From CAZGHF01 sp964525595 (GTDB lineage: Bacteria; Patescibacteriota; Minisyncoccia; UBA6257; GWB1-50-10): a DNA stretch of 31,549 bases. Both the position numbers and the translations under genes were made by a program. This document shows positions 22,789 through 31,022 of the stretch, piece after piece (position 1 is the first letter of the stretch; each line of letters starts with the position of its first letter). A model generated the notes under the pieces. It saw only the letters and a program-made list of their open reading frames with translations, searched no databases and was not told where the DNA came from. The stretch is from contig CAZGHF010000007.1 in NCBI GenBank assembly GCA_964525595.1, positions 1 through 31,549 on the forward strand. Reading direction: 5' to 3'.

Positions 22789-24015
22789 TTAGCGTTTCTT
22801 CTTTCTTAAAAACGCGGGGATGTCCCATTCCGATTTCTGGAGGTCGGGTTTTTTCTTCTTGCCTCCCTTCTCCGGCTTTGCCTCTTCCTCTTCAATTTTC
22901 TCTTCTTTCTTCTCTTCCTCAATTTTCGGTTCGGAAACAAACAATGTCGGCAGTTCCCGGCCAAGCCGGCCACCCAGCATCCCGTTAAAACCGGAGGCAA
23001 TGACCGTAACTTTTATCGCTTTGTTTTTTAAGCTGCGGTCATAATAGGCGCCGAAAATTACCTTTGCGTTCGTATCGAGGTTGGAAGCGATGGCTTTCGC
23101 AACGTCATTAATCTCGGCCATCTTTATGTCCCGGCCGCCGGCAACGGAGAAAAGAACGCGCTTGGCGCCGTCTATCGGTGTCTCAAGAAGCGGAGAATTT
23201 ACGGCATTCTCCACCGCCTTCATACCTCTGTCAGCGCCCGAGGCAATACCAATGCCAATAAGGGAAGGGCCGGCGTCTTTTACGATTGACTTGATGTCGG
23301 CGAAATCAACATTAATGATGCCCGGCGCATTTACAATCTCGGCTACTGCTTTTACGGCCTGCTCAAGAACGGAATCAACGAAACCGAAGGCTTTGGCAAC
23401 CGAAGTATCCTTGTCAATAAGAGTAAAGATGCGGTCATTGGGAATAACCACCAGAGCATCAACCTTGTCCCGGATGTTTGAGAGGCCTTCCTGGGCAATC
23501 CTTGCCCGCTCCGAGCCCTCAAAAGAAAAGGGTTTGGTAACGATGGCGATTGTCAAAATCCCCTGCTCCCGGGCAATTTCGGAAATTATCGGTCCTGCAC
23601 CCGTGCCGGTGCCGCCGCCGAACCCGGCAGTCACAAAAACTATGTCCGTTCCCTCAAGAGCTTCCATAATATCCGAACGACCTTCTTCTGCCGCCTGTTT
23701 TCCTATTTCCGGATTCATCCCCGCTCCCAAACCGCGAGTAAGAGCTTTGCCGATGTAAATTTTGTGGTGAGCCGAGGCGTGGTTCAAATCCTGAGCGTCG
23801 GTGTTTATCGCCAAAAATTCAACTCCCCGCAACTTTGACCCCTCCATCATCCGGGACACTGCATTGCCGCCGCCGCCGCCGACACCCACAACCTTAATAC
23901 GGGTAATACCCGATCTTTTCTTTGAAACAGGGGTTCTCAATCTTTTTACTGAAACCCGTTTCTTCTTTTTTCTTCTTCTGTTTTTAGTTTTGGTTCTTTT
24001 AATTTTTCTTGCCAT
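22789..24015 (-). CDS. ftsZ: Cell division protein FtsZ with a basic N-terminal extension
   Basis: Tubulin-like GTPase that forms the Z ring. The GTP site motif GGGTGTGAGP and the N-terminal VGVGGGGGNAVSRM are intact, and NVDFADIKSIVKDAG carries the T7 catalytic loop. The C-terminal conserved peptide WDIPAFLRKK, used to bind FtsA, is present after an acidic linker (EEKKEEKIEEEEAKPEK). Unusual: about 36 residues precede the GTPase domain, with 20 Lys/Arg in the first 34. This start is the only plausible one, 4 nt after ftsA. It is the last gene of an eight-gene operon. Confidence 0.97.
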   Translation of the reverse strand: MARKIKRTKTKNRRRKKKKRVSVKRLRTPVSKKRSGITRIKVVGVGGGGGNAVSRMMEGSKLRGVEFLAINTDAQDLNHASAHHKIYIGKALTRGLGAGMNPEIGKQAAEEGRSDIMEALEGTDIVFVTAGFGGGTGTGAGPIISEIAREQGILTIAIVTKPFSFEGSERARIAQEGLSNIRDKVDALVVIPNDRIFTLIDKDTSVAKAFGFVDSVLEQAVKAVAEIVNAPGIINVDFADIKSIVKDAGPSLIGIGIASGADRGMKAVENAVNSPLLETPIDGAKRVLFSVAGGRDIKMAEINDVAKAIASNLDTNAKVIFGAYYDRSLKNKAIKVTVIASGFNGMLGGRLGRELPTLFVSEPKIEEEKKEEKIEEEEAKPEKGGKKKKPDLQKSEWDIPAFLRKKKR

Positions 24016-24019
24016 GTCT

Positions 24020-25234
24020 TTATGGTATCAAGTTACGGAAAAATCTTTTTAAGCCCGACGGCCCGCCATTTTTACGATTTTCTTCCTGCGACCAGAGAGC
24101 CAAGCCTATAGCTGTCGCAAACTCCGGATCGTCCAAGAGTTCCTGATGAGCCGGATTTAAAATTTCAAAATGACTTAGTTCCGGAAAACCGATTTGAACC
24201 GGCAGTTTCAACTCTCTTCTTACAAGCTCAGCCATTCCTGCTAGTTTCACGCCGCCACCGGTTATAACTACACCGCCGGGAAGCTCGCCGTAACGGCCGA
24301 CAGTTTTCAATTCATTATTAACGAGGTCAAGGATTTCCGCAAGCCGGATCTCGATTATCTCGGAAATGAATCTTTTGGAAATTTCCCCCTTGGCTGAAGC
24401 GTCAAATTCAGCGAGATTCACTGAGTCACGACGGGAAATTTCCCGGGCAATGGCAAACCCATAAGTGAGTTTTATTTTCTCGGCGGCATCAACGGAAATT
24501 TTAAGGCCAATAGCGATATCGTTGGTAACGTGGCCGACGCCTACCGGCAGAGTTTTAGTATGAAGAACTTTGTTCTCTTCAAAAACCGCGATTGAGGTTG
24601 AACCAAAACCAAAATCCACCATCAATACCCCCAAATCCTTTTGTTTCTTTGAGAGAACAGAATGAGCAACGGCAAGCGGGTTGTAGATAAGACCGCCAAT
24701 CTTTATCCCCACCCGTTCAAGGGTCTTTATAAGAAGATTAATTTGAGGTGAGAAAGCTTCAATAATAAGGGTTGATACCTCCAACCGGTTGCCGGTCATG
24801 CCAAGAGGGTTTTGGATATCACCCACGTCATCAACCAGGAATTCACGGACAATATTGTGAAGAACGAGGTAATTAGGTGTAAGGCGAATAGCTTTTGAAC
24901 CTGCGAGGACTCGCTCGATGTCGTCTTCCTGGATTTCCTGGTCGGCTCGGGAGACAACGACAACGCCCCGCGAAGGCCGGGGCTTGATATGCTCACCGTT
25001 CACATTTACAAAAACGTTATGAACGGCCCGCTTTGAAATTTTTTGGAGGTCGACAACGATTTCGCGGAGAACTCTCGTGGCATCATCAACATCAACAAGC
25101 ATTGCCCGACGGAGACCGACCGAAGGGCGCCGCACCACGGTAAGGACCGAGAGCGTACCGTCTTTCTTTTCTTCAGCCACTACACATTTTATCTGGGCTG
25201 AGCCTATGTCCAAGCTGGTAACAATTCTAGACAT
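24020..25234 (-). CDS. ftsA: Cell division protein FtsA
   Basis: Actin-like ATPase that tethers FtsZ to the membrane. SLDIGSAQIKCVVAE is the phosphate-1 motif, MVDFGFGSTSIAVFEE phosphate-2, and GGVVITGGGVKLAGM the adenosine motif. The SHS2/1C region lies around 85-165. The last residues (GLKRFFRNLIP) form the amphipathic helix that inserts in the inner leaflet. Length 404. It lies 3 nt after ybeY and 4 nt before ftsZ, so these are co-transcribed. The FtsZ partner peptide is present in the next gene. Confidence 0.96.
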   Translation of the reverse strand: MSRIVTSLDIGSAQIKCVVAEEKKDGTLSVLTVVRRPSVGLRRAMLVDVDDATRVLREIVVDLQKISKRAVHNVFVNVNGEHIKPRPSRGVVVVSRADQEIQEDDIERVLAGSKAIRLTPNYLVLHNIVREFLVDDVGDIQNPLGMTGNRLEVSTLIIEAFSPQINLLIKTLERVGIKIGGLIYNPLAVAHSVLSKKQKDLGVLMVDFGFGSTSIAVFEENKVLHTKTLPVGVGHVTNDIAIGLKISVDAAEKIKLTYGFAIAREISRRDSVNLAEFDASAKGEISKRFISEIIEIRLAEILDLVNNELKTVGRYGELPGGVVITGGGVKLAGMAELVRRELKLPVQIGFPELSHFEILNPAHQELLDDPEFATAIGLALWSQEENRKNGGPSGLKRFFRNLIP

Positions 25235-25237
25235 GAG

Positions 25238-25639
25238 TTAGCAAATTTCCTCCTCTAATCTTTCCATTTTTATCTTATCACTCTTGCGCGAGTGTGAAAA
25301 GCCTAAAAGATGGAGAACGCCGTGGACGGTGAGTCGGCTAAAGTCTTCTCCTTTCTTCCTTATATAGTCGGGGGCAAGATAAATCTCTCCTAAAGGGAGA
25401 AGCCGAGTTTCCGGATAAGGAAAGTTATTCAACTCGGAAAAAGAGAGAATATTGGTAACCTTATCTTTCTTACGAAGATTTGAGTTTAACCGTCTTATCT
25501 CTTTATCACTAACTAAGTTAACTTCGACTAAGAAACCGTCTTTTTTAAAAAACTTCAAGGCGGCTTGAGCCGCCTTTCTCACCTCTTTTTCGAATACTTC
25601 GTACTTCTTGTACTTACTCCTTACGGCAACTTTATTCAC
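25238..25639 (-). CDS. ybeY: Endoribonuclease YbeY
   Basis: Zinc-dependent RNase for 16S rRNA 3'-end maturation and ribosome quality control. The zinc motif H106-x3-H110-x5-H116 (VHGVLHLLGFSH) is intact, with DKVTNILSF and LPLGEIYLAP before it as usual. At 133 residues it is slightly short. It overlaps yqeY by 8 nt, so translation is coupled, and it precedes ftsA. Confidence 0.96.
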   Translation of the reverse strand: MNKVAVRSKYKKYEVFEKEVRKAAQAALKFFKKDGFLVEVNLVSDKEIRRLNSNLRKKDKVTNILSFSELNNFPYPETRLLPLGEIYLAPDYIRKKGEDFSRLTVHGVLHLLGFSHSRKSDKIKMERLEEEIC

Positions 25640-26111
25640 CCTGCTCTTTCAGTTTTTTTTCTATAAGTCCTTTTACCCGGTCTCCGCTTGCTCTGCCTTC
25701 AACTTTTTTCATTACAGCGCCCATAATCTTGCCAAAATCTGCCGGACCTGAAGGTTTTACCTCTAAGAAAACCTCACCTACAAGCTTCTCAAGCTCTTCT
25801 TGTTCCATCTCCGCCGGCAAATAGCTTTCAATAATTTCGAGTTCCCGGCTTTCTTTTTCAGATAAATCTGTCCGACCGCCTTTTTCATAAAGGTCAATGG
25901 CTTCTTTTCTCTTCTTAGCCTCGCTTTTTAAAATCCCGAGTGTTTCTTCTTCGGTTAAAACTCCGTCTTTACCGTCGGTTTTCGCCCGAATGTCAATCTC
26001 TTTATTGTGGATAACGGAATTCAAAAACCTCAAGGTGGCTACCCGAACCTCATTTTTTGCTTTCAGAGCGCGAGTTAAGTCTTTATTTAAGCGATCCTTT
26101 AGAGTGTCCAT
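25632..26111 (-). CDS. GatB/YqeY domain protein
   Basis: A stand-alone YqeY domain (159 residues) related to the tail of the aspartyl/glutamyl-tRNA amidotransferase subunit GatB. Typical sequences are LRFLNSVIHNKEID, RKEAIDLYEKGGR, IIESYLPAEMEQEEL and FGKIMGAVMKKVEGRASGDRV. The ATG at 26111 is preferred; the start overlaps rpsU by 29 nt. An upstream TTG would add 6 residues. The isolated domain may bind tRNA, but its role is not established. It sits between rpsU and ybeY, in a translation-related context. Confidence 0.93.
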   Translation of the reverse strand: MDTLKDRLNKDLTRALKAKNEVRVATLRFLNSVIHNKEIDIRAKTDGKDGVLTEEETLGILKSEAKKRKEAIDLYEKGGRTDLSEKESRELEIIESYLPAEMEQEELEKLVGEVFLEVKPSGPADFGKIMGAVMKKVEGRASGDRVKGLIEKKLKEQGE

Positions 26112-26313
26112 ATTTCCGCTCGCGGGCAATATCTTGCCCCCTTTTCACACGATAGAGAGCCAAGTTGCGTCTTTTTGTCCGATTGACGCTTCTTGAACGA
26201 AACTTCCTTTTTCTTGCCTCTCTTAAAATCCCGCTGTGCTTTATCCTTTTGCCAAAGCGATAAAGCAGGGAATTCAAGTTCTCGTTTTCTCTTTTTTTAA
26301 CTTCAATTGCCAT
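26083..26313 (-). CDS. rpsU: Ribosomal protein bS21
   Basis: Small-subunit protein near the mRNA exit and anti-SD region. The motif NENLNSLLYRFGKRIKHSGI followed by LREARKRKFRSRS matches the family. At 76 residues it has a long basic tail (KRRNLALYRVKRGQDIARER) compared with E. coli S21 (~70). Its location at the 16S 3' end is relevant here because most resident genes lack an SD. It overlaps HIT by 11 nt and yqeY by 29 nt. Confidence 0.95.
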   Translation of the reverse strand: MAIEVKKRENENLNSLLYRFGKRIKHSGILREARKRKFRSRSVNRTKRRNLALYRVKRGQDIARERKYGHSKGSLK

Positions 26314-26713
26314 TTTTTATTATTTTTTCTTTTATTTCTTCCAACGACTCCTTTGGCGGGTTTGAAATCACTTGGTGAACGGAGGCGCCACCATCATTTT
26401 TATACCTCGGAATAATAAGTATATGCAAATGCCATACTGTTTGTCCAATCCTGTCGTTAACGCCGTAGGTAAACCCATCGGGTTTCAATGACTTCTCGAG
26501 TATTTTCGTAACCTTCTTTACGGCGGAAAAAACACCTCCTATTTTTTCATCTGGGAGCCCAAGAATGTTCTCAACGTGAGTTTTAGGAATCACCAGCGAA
26601 TGACCCGGGGCAATCGGATTTATGTCCAAAAGACCAATGGAGCTATCGTCCTCATAAATTATGTTGTCGGAAGGAATCTCCTTATTTATTATGCTACAGA
26701 ATATACATTTCAT
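26303..26713 (-). CDS. HIT-family protein with an altered histidine triad
   Basis: Nucleotide hydrolase/transferase of the Hint group. CIFCSIINKEIPS (C3, C6) is the usual N-terminal zinc pair, and LDINPIAPGHSLVIPKTHVEN is the conserved mid-region. The triad H-x-H-x-H reads HLHIL: the first and the catalytic middle His are kept but the third is Leu. The start at MKCIFC was chosen because upstream residues (SRRSRKVCVNPSPF) overlap the hisS end and fit no HIT protein. The preceding gene is hisS, 19 nt away. Confidence 0.9.
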   Translation of the reverse strand: MKCIFCSIINKEIPSDNIIYEDDSSIGLLDINPIAPGHSLVIPKTHVENILGLPDEKIGGVFSAVKKVTKILEKSLKPDGFTYGVNDRIGQTVWHLHILIIPRYKNDGGASVHQVISNPPKESLEEIKEKIIKNGN

Positions 26714-26732
26714 ATCATTGAAAGGTGAGGGA

Positions 26733-28043
26733 TTAACGCAAACCTTTCTTGACCTTCTCGACAAGCTTATCAATCGTTACCGTTTCCTGGGCACCGGTTT
26801 TCATATCGCGAATAATAACCGATTCCTCAAATATTTCTTTCTGGCCGACGATTACCACAAGTCTAGCTTTGTGTCTGTCAGCTGATCTCAGCTGAGCCCT
26901 CAAAGATTTCTTACCCAAAGATTCCATGGTTTTCACTCCCGACTGCCGGAGCTCGTTGATAAACTTCAAGCTCGCTTTTTTTGCTTGCTCACCAATGGCA
27001 ATGAAAAAAACTTTTTTTGCCTTTTTAACCGGCGGTAAAGTATTAGACCGCTGCATCGCCTCAATTACCCGTTCAAATCCTATGGCAACGCCCACTGCCG
27101 GCATCGGCCGACCGCCCAAAATTTCCGAAAGATAATCGTAACGTCCCCCGGCGGCAAGAGCCACGTTTTCCATATGCGGTGAGAAAATTTCAAAGACCGT
27201 TTTGTTGTAGTAATCGAGGCCGCGGACAAGATAAGGGTCAGGCTCATAAGGAATATCATTATCCTCAATAAGCTCAAGGGTAGAGCGGAAATGATTGTTA
27301 CAGCTTGAGCAAAGATAGTTCAGGATTATCGGCGCATTTTTTTTCAGCTCTTCGCAATCGGGGTTCTTGCAATCCAAAAGCCTCAGGATGTTATTCTCAT
27401 ACCGCCGCAGGCAATCCTTGCAGAGCTTTGCTTTCCGCTGGCGGTAATAATCTTTAAGTTTACTGCGGTAAGTTGGACGGCAAACCCGGCAGCCGACGGC
27501 ATTAATCTTCAAAATCAGGTTTTTAAATTTAAGCGACTCCAAAAAGTCCAAAACAGCAAGGATAATCATCACGTCGTAGACTGCGTCGGCATCGCCTAGA
27601 ATCACAAACCACAAATGGTAAAGCTGACGATAGCTGGCATTTTGGCTCAGTTCATACCGGACCCTCAAACCATACTCAAATGCTTTTATAGGTGTAGCTA
27701 AGTAACCAAGGTGGTGCTCCAGATAGCTGCGCATGACCGGCGCCGTCCCCTCCGGCCGAAGCGCCACCTTTTCCTTGCTCTTGGTTCTAAAAACGTACAT
27801 TTCCTTCTCTACAATATCGGTGGAGGCTCCCACCCCCGCTTCAAAAAGAGCAGCCTGTTCCAAAATCGGCGTCTCAATGTAATTGAAATCGTGAAACTCT
27901 GCCACTGACCAACCCGTTTCCAAAAGACACTGCCACCAATCCTGGTCCTTGGGTAAAATGTCGTGCATTCCCTTAACCGATTGAAAGAGTTGTTTCTTTT
28001 TCCTTTTCGGCGCGGAGGTTTTTTGTTTTTTTATTTTGGGCAT
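26733..28043 (-). CDS. hisS: Histidyl-tRNA synthetase
   Basis: Charges tRNA-His. Class II motifs are SVKGMHDILPKDQDWW, motif 2 RPEGTAPVMRSYLEHHL, and motif 3 with VAIGFERVIEAM. HisA motif LVRGLDYYNKTVFEI binds histidine. The middle region has four Cys pairs (GCRVC, LCKDC, DCKNPDC, LCSSC), consistent with two zinc sites. The C-terminal anticodon-binding domain is present (RQSGVKTMESLGKKSLRAQL). Start ATG 28043 is preferred; a TTG at 28058 would overlap lepB. Length 436 is normal. Confidence 0.96.
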   Translation of the reverse strand: MPKIKKQKTSAPKRKKKQLFQSVKGMHDILPKDQDWWQCLLETGWSVAEFHDFNYIETPILEQAALFEAGVGASTDIVEKEMYVFRTKSKEKVALRPEGTAPVMRSYLEHHLGYLATPIKAFEYGLRVRYELSQNASYRQLYHLWFVILGDADAVYDVMIILAVLDFLESLKFKNLILKINAVGCRVCRPTYRSKLKDYYRQRKAKLCKDCLRRYENNILRLLDCKNPDCEELKKNAPIILNYLCSSCNNHFRSTLELIEDNDIPYEPDPYLVRGLDYYNKTVFEIFSPHMENVALAAGGRYDYLSEILGGRPMPAVGVAIGFERVIEAMQRSNTLPPVKKAKKVFFIAIGEQAKKASLKFINELRQSGVKTMESLGKKSLRAQLRSADRHKARLVVIVGQKEIFEESVIIRDMKTGAQETVTIDKLVEKVKKGLR

Positions 28044-28054
28044 AAAGACAAAAC

Positions 28055-28594
28055 TCAATACGTTGGTGCAGTGAAAGCCTTCACTTCATTTATTGGCCAA
28101 AGCCGGAGGCGGGCAACTCCAATGATATCTTCTCTGGAGAGCGGCCCCCAACTGCGAGAATCAAAACTGAAATTTCTGTTATCACCCATAACAAAATATT
28201 CATTTTCGTCCAAAACCGTATCAAACTGTCCCCGAGTACCGGCCGTTAAAAGATAGGGCTCATTTAAAATGTCTTTTCCGCTCTCGTCTATTATTGATAC
28301 CCCTCTGTTTTCAATCACCACCTGCTCGCCCGGCAGACCAACTATTCTCTTTATGTAAAAAGCCTTACGGTCAAGCGGATATCGAAAAACAACCACCTCG
28401 CCCCTCTGAGGTTCACGAAACCGGTAAGTGAGTTCATCAACTAAGAGGTAATTGCCGTTAAAAAAACTCGGTTCCATGCTTGAGCCAGAAACAAGAAAAG
28501 GCTGAGCAATAAAATTTCTCACCAGAAAAACGGCAACTACAGCGATAGCAAGAGCTTCAATTACCTCGAGAAAAGACCAAAGTATTTTTCTCAT
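28055..28594 (-). CDS. lepB: Signal peptidase I
   Basis: Cleaves Sec signal peptides at the outer membrane face. One N-terminal span (LAIAVVAVFLVRNFIAQPF) precedes the nucleophile S39 in GSSMEPSF; the general base K82 lies in FYIKRIVGLPGE; EYFVMGDNRNFSFDSRSWG is the conserved box E. At 179 residues it is a short type as in Gram-positive bacteria. It is first in the operon and may process the exported proteins seen here. Its start is 32 nt from the divergent pth gene. Confidence 0.95.
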   Translation of the reverse strand: MRKILWSFLEVIEALAIAVVAVFLVRNFIAQPFLVSGSSMEPSFFNGNYLLVDELTYRFREPQRGEVVVFRYPLDRKAFYIKRIVGLPGEQVVIENRGVSIIDESGKDILNEPYLLTAGTRGQFDTVLDENEYFVMGDNRNFSFDSRSWGPLSREDIIGVARLRLWPINEVKAFTAPTY

Positions 28595-28607
28595 AAAAAC
28601 AAAAATA

Positions 28608-28616
28608 TGGGATAAT
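28608..28616 (+). promoter_or_regulatory. Extended -10 promoter of pth
   Basis: TGGGATAAT, 10 nt before the pth ATG, in a 32-nt divergent spacer shared with lepB, whose own promoter (CATATT, minus strand) overlaps it. Confidence 0.5.
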
Positions 28617-28626
28617 TGTAGGGAAT

Positions 28627-29127
28627 ATGCAATCTAATTTCAACCCTGCGGAAATAAAGTTAATAATCGGTCTCGGCAACCCCGGCAAGGAGTACGAGAA
28701 CACTTACCACAACGTCGGTTTCTTGTTTATTGACTATGTCACAGAAAATCTCCCGATTTCTAAACCTTTGAAATCAAACATGCATATGAACGAATCAGGT
28801 AGTTTTGTAAAGGGAATGTTAAAAAAGAAGGGCATAAAAGCTGAAGAGCTTTTTCTCGTTCACGATGACTCGGATTTGGACCTGGGAAAATATAAAATTG
28901 ACTTTGACCGCGGTTCGGCCGGCCACAAGGGAGTGGAATCGGTTATAAAAGCCTTGGGTGGTAAAAATTTTTGGCGATTAAGGATTGGTATCCGAAGAAA
29001 AACCGGCCTGTTTCGCCGCAAGGCGGGTAACTTTGTCCTTAAAAAAATCTCCCGAAAGAACAGAGCAATTTTGAAAGAAACTTTCGCGGAAATTACTCCG
29101 CTTCTACCATCTCAAAACCCAAGTTAA
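28627..29127 (+). CDS. pth: Peptidyl-tRNA hydrolase, shortened
   Basis: Recycles peptidyl-tRNA dropped from ribosomes. Visible: GLGNPGKEYENTYHNVGFLF with N18 and catalytic H28, MHMNESG (N55), and VHDDSDLDLGKYKIDFDRGSAGHKG with the Asp partner. The segment of about 15-20 residues between the first block and the MN.SG block is shorter than in E. coli. The GGGHNGL loop is GSAGHKGV, so the Asn that binds the tRNA backbone is replaced by Lys. Total 166 versus ~190 residues. The 3' end overlaps the convergent pilus gene by 35 nt. Confidence 0.92.
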   Translation: MQSNFNPAEIKLIIGLGNPGKEYENTYHNVGFLFIDYVTENLPISKPLKSNMHMNESGSFVKGMLKKKGIKAEELFLVHDDSDLDLGKYKIDFDRGSAGHKGVESVIKALGGKNFWRLRIGIRRKTGLFRRKAGNFVLKKISRKNRAILKETFAEITPLLPSQNPS

Positions 29128-30530
29128 AACCCACCGAACCGTCTTCAAGGGCACTGATACTCGCAAGCGGCAGGTTAACATTCAGAAAATCCGGTTCATC
29201 AACAAGAATATTTTTAAATTTCAATACCTGTGAAGCAGAAGGTGCCCGACCCGAAAGACTGAGCATCTCACCGGTTGACGCAGCACCAAAACCATAGACA
29301 GTCACACTATTGTCGTCTGCAAGTTTTTTAATGCGGCTCAAAGTCTGATACCAAGGCTGAGAAAGTTCTCTCGCCTGCCGAACTGAGACAACCAAACCGT
29401 TAAACTCGGAAACTTTCGTTTTTAATTCGGATAGTTCACTCTCGGAAATTTGAGCAGTAAAGGATTCTAATCTCGCAATAGTTGTGTTTGACTGACGAGA
29501 CAAAATTGCGGCGCTACCGCCGAAGACAATGAGCATTATAAGCGCCGCACCAACGATTATATTACGCCACAATCCAATAAAGCTAAGAGTGCGTTCCTCG
29601 CGAAAAACTTCCTTTAAGCTAAGACCGCTTAGGTTTATCTCTTTATCGGCGCCGCCGTAATTTCTCCCCCTTATGGCTGAACCCAAAACCGTATACCAGT
29701 TCGGAGCGAACGGAAAAGACTTTAGCGTCAAAGGAAAAGCTTGAAGACCGAAATTTTTCCTTAAGAGTTCTGTTATTTCTCTTTCAAACCCAGGCGCCGA
29801 AACGAGCGTTTGAGCCAGATTTTCCTTAAAGCGCGATAAGGAAAAATCTATTACCTTTTTTACTTCCTGAACAACTACCGATTCAAACTCTTTGCGGGTT
29901 ATCTCCCGCGCCTCACCCTGCACTGACCGCCAAGGACGGAAATATTCAAAATAAATCGAGTTGCCGCGGATAATTGAAAGATCAAGACCGTCGCTTGACA
30001 CCTGGAGCACAAAAACCGGTGAGGGAGACAATTTAAGAGAAGAAGAAATAGTTCGGGCAAGAGCAAGGGAAGGAAACTCAAATATAAGCGGTTCAAAGCC
30101 GGCAGCAGAAAGGAGGTCTTTAAGTTTAAGAACGATGTCTTTTTCAACAAAGGCGCCCAACAGGTCATACCTATCCTCTGTCCCGCCTATCACCTGCGAA
30201 CTCATGAAAGCGCGTTCCACTTCAATAGGCGTTATTATTCGCAAATTAAGTCCCGTGGCTTCTTCAAGTCTTTCTTCGTTTATTTTGGGGACATGGAAAC
30301 TTTGAGTGTAAATCACAGCCGGAGGTAAAGTCACAACAACCTTTACTAATTCTGCAGTGCCGCCGGTTATAAGCCGGTGAAGCTCCCTAAAATAAAGAGC
30401 AAGTTGGTCGGGTGCCTTAATTTTGCCTTCGCGCAGAACTGCGGGAGGACTGGGCTCANNNNNNNNNNCGGACTCCTCCAACTATCGTCTTTGAACTTAA
30501 CTTGTCTAAAACTGTCCCAATAAAAGCCAT
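29093..30530 (-). CDS. Fused PilM-PilN-type pilus assembly protein, with short N gap
   Basis: Type IV pilus inner-membrane platform. The N-terminal ~300 residues match the PilM actin-like fold (GKIKAPDQLALYFRELHRL, VVTLPPAVIYTQSFHVP, PSPVFVLQVSSDGLDLSIIRG). Then come an LPAP-type linker, one membrane span (LWRNIIVGAALIMLIVFGG), and a PilN/O-like coiled coil and ferredoxin-like domain (RIKKLADDNSVTVYGFGA). In most bacteria these are separate genes. ATG 30530 (MAFIGTVLDKLSS) lies 2 nt after the previous gene and is preferred. The frame shifts across the 10 N (30459-30468), and the GIDIG phosphate-1 motif is missing there, so the gap is probably longer than shown. Confidence 0.8.
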
Positions 30531-30532
30531 TT

Positions 30533-30958
30533 TTAGTTTACCGGTTCTTCTGCAATCGACTGGAGCTGAATGAAACCGGTTGTTTGATTAACAATTATCG
30601 TTGCCTCAAGCTTTCTCTGACGGCTTGAAGCGACGCCGGTTGAACTAATCGTGTAAATATAAGCATTTTGGGGATTATTAACAGTCCTTGAAACCGAGAC
30701 GCTGGCCGTATCACTACCGACAGTGAGTTCATATTCCTGCGGAGAAGAAGCGTATTCTTTGTCTCTTGAAATTTTTATCATCGCGTCACGAATACCCGAA
30801 CTCGCCGCCGCTGACGCCTTCAAAGACAATCGTTCACCCAAACCGCTGGTTGACAAAAAATAAGCGACAAAGGAACCGGCGATCGTTATCTCAACTATAA
30901 TTCCGGAAACAAGAAGAATGAAAGGCAGAGCTATCTGGCCGTTACTTGAAAACCTCAT
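30533..30958 (-). CDS. Pilin-like (PilX-type) protein
   Basis: 141 residues. A prepilin-like N-terminus, NGQIALPFILLVSGIIVEITIAG, has a Gly cleavage position and a long hydrophobic helix. Position 5 of the mature helix is Pro rather than the pilin Glu, as in minor pilins such as PilX. The rest is a beta-rich, Ser/Thr-rich domain (SVSVSRTVNNPQNAYIYTIS) without Cys. It is 2 nt upstream of the PilM-PilN-like gene, so they are co-transcribed. Function as a minor pilin or assembly-priming protein is likely. Confidence 0.75.
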   Translation of the reverse strand: MRFSSNGQIALPFILLVSGIIVEITIAGSFVAYFLSTSGLGERLSLKASAAASSGIRDAMIKISRDKEYASSPQEYELTVGSDTASVSVSRTVNNPQNAYIYTISSTGVASSRQRKLEATIIVNQTTGFIQLQSIAEEPVN

Positions 30959-30978
30959 CTAATTAATGATAACAAAAT

Positions 30979-31016
30979 AAATCAAAAACTTCCCCTGATG
31001 GAGAAGTTTTTGATTT
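30979..31016 (-). terminator. Intrinsic terminator after the last gene
   Basis: A 14-bp perfect stem (30979-30992 with 31003-31016) and a 10-nt loop. On the minus strand it is followed by ATTTTGTT. Confidence 0.85.
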
Positions 31017-31022
31017 TTATTT

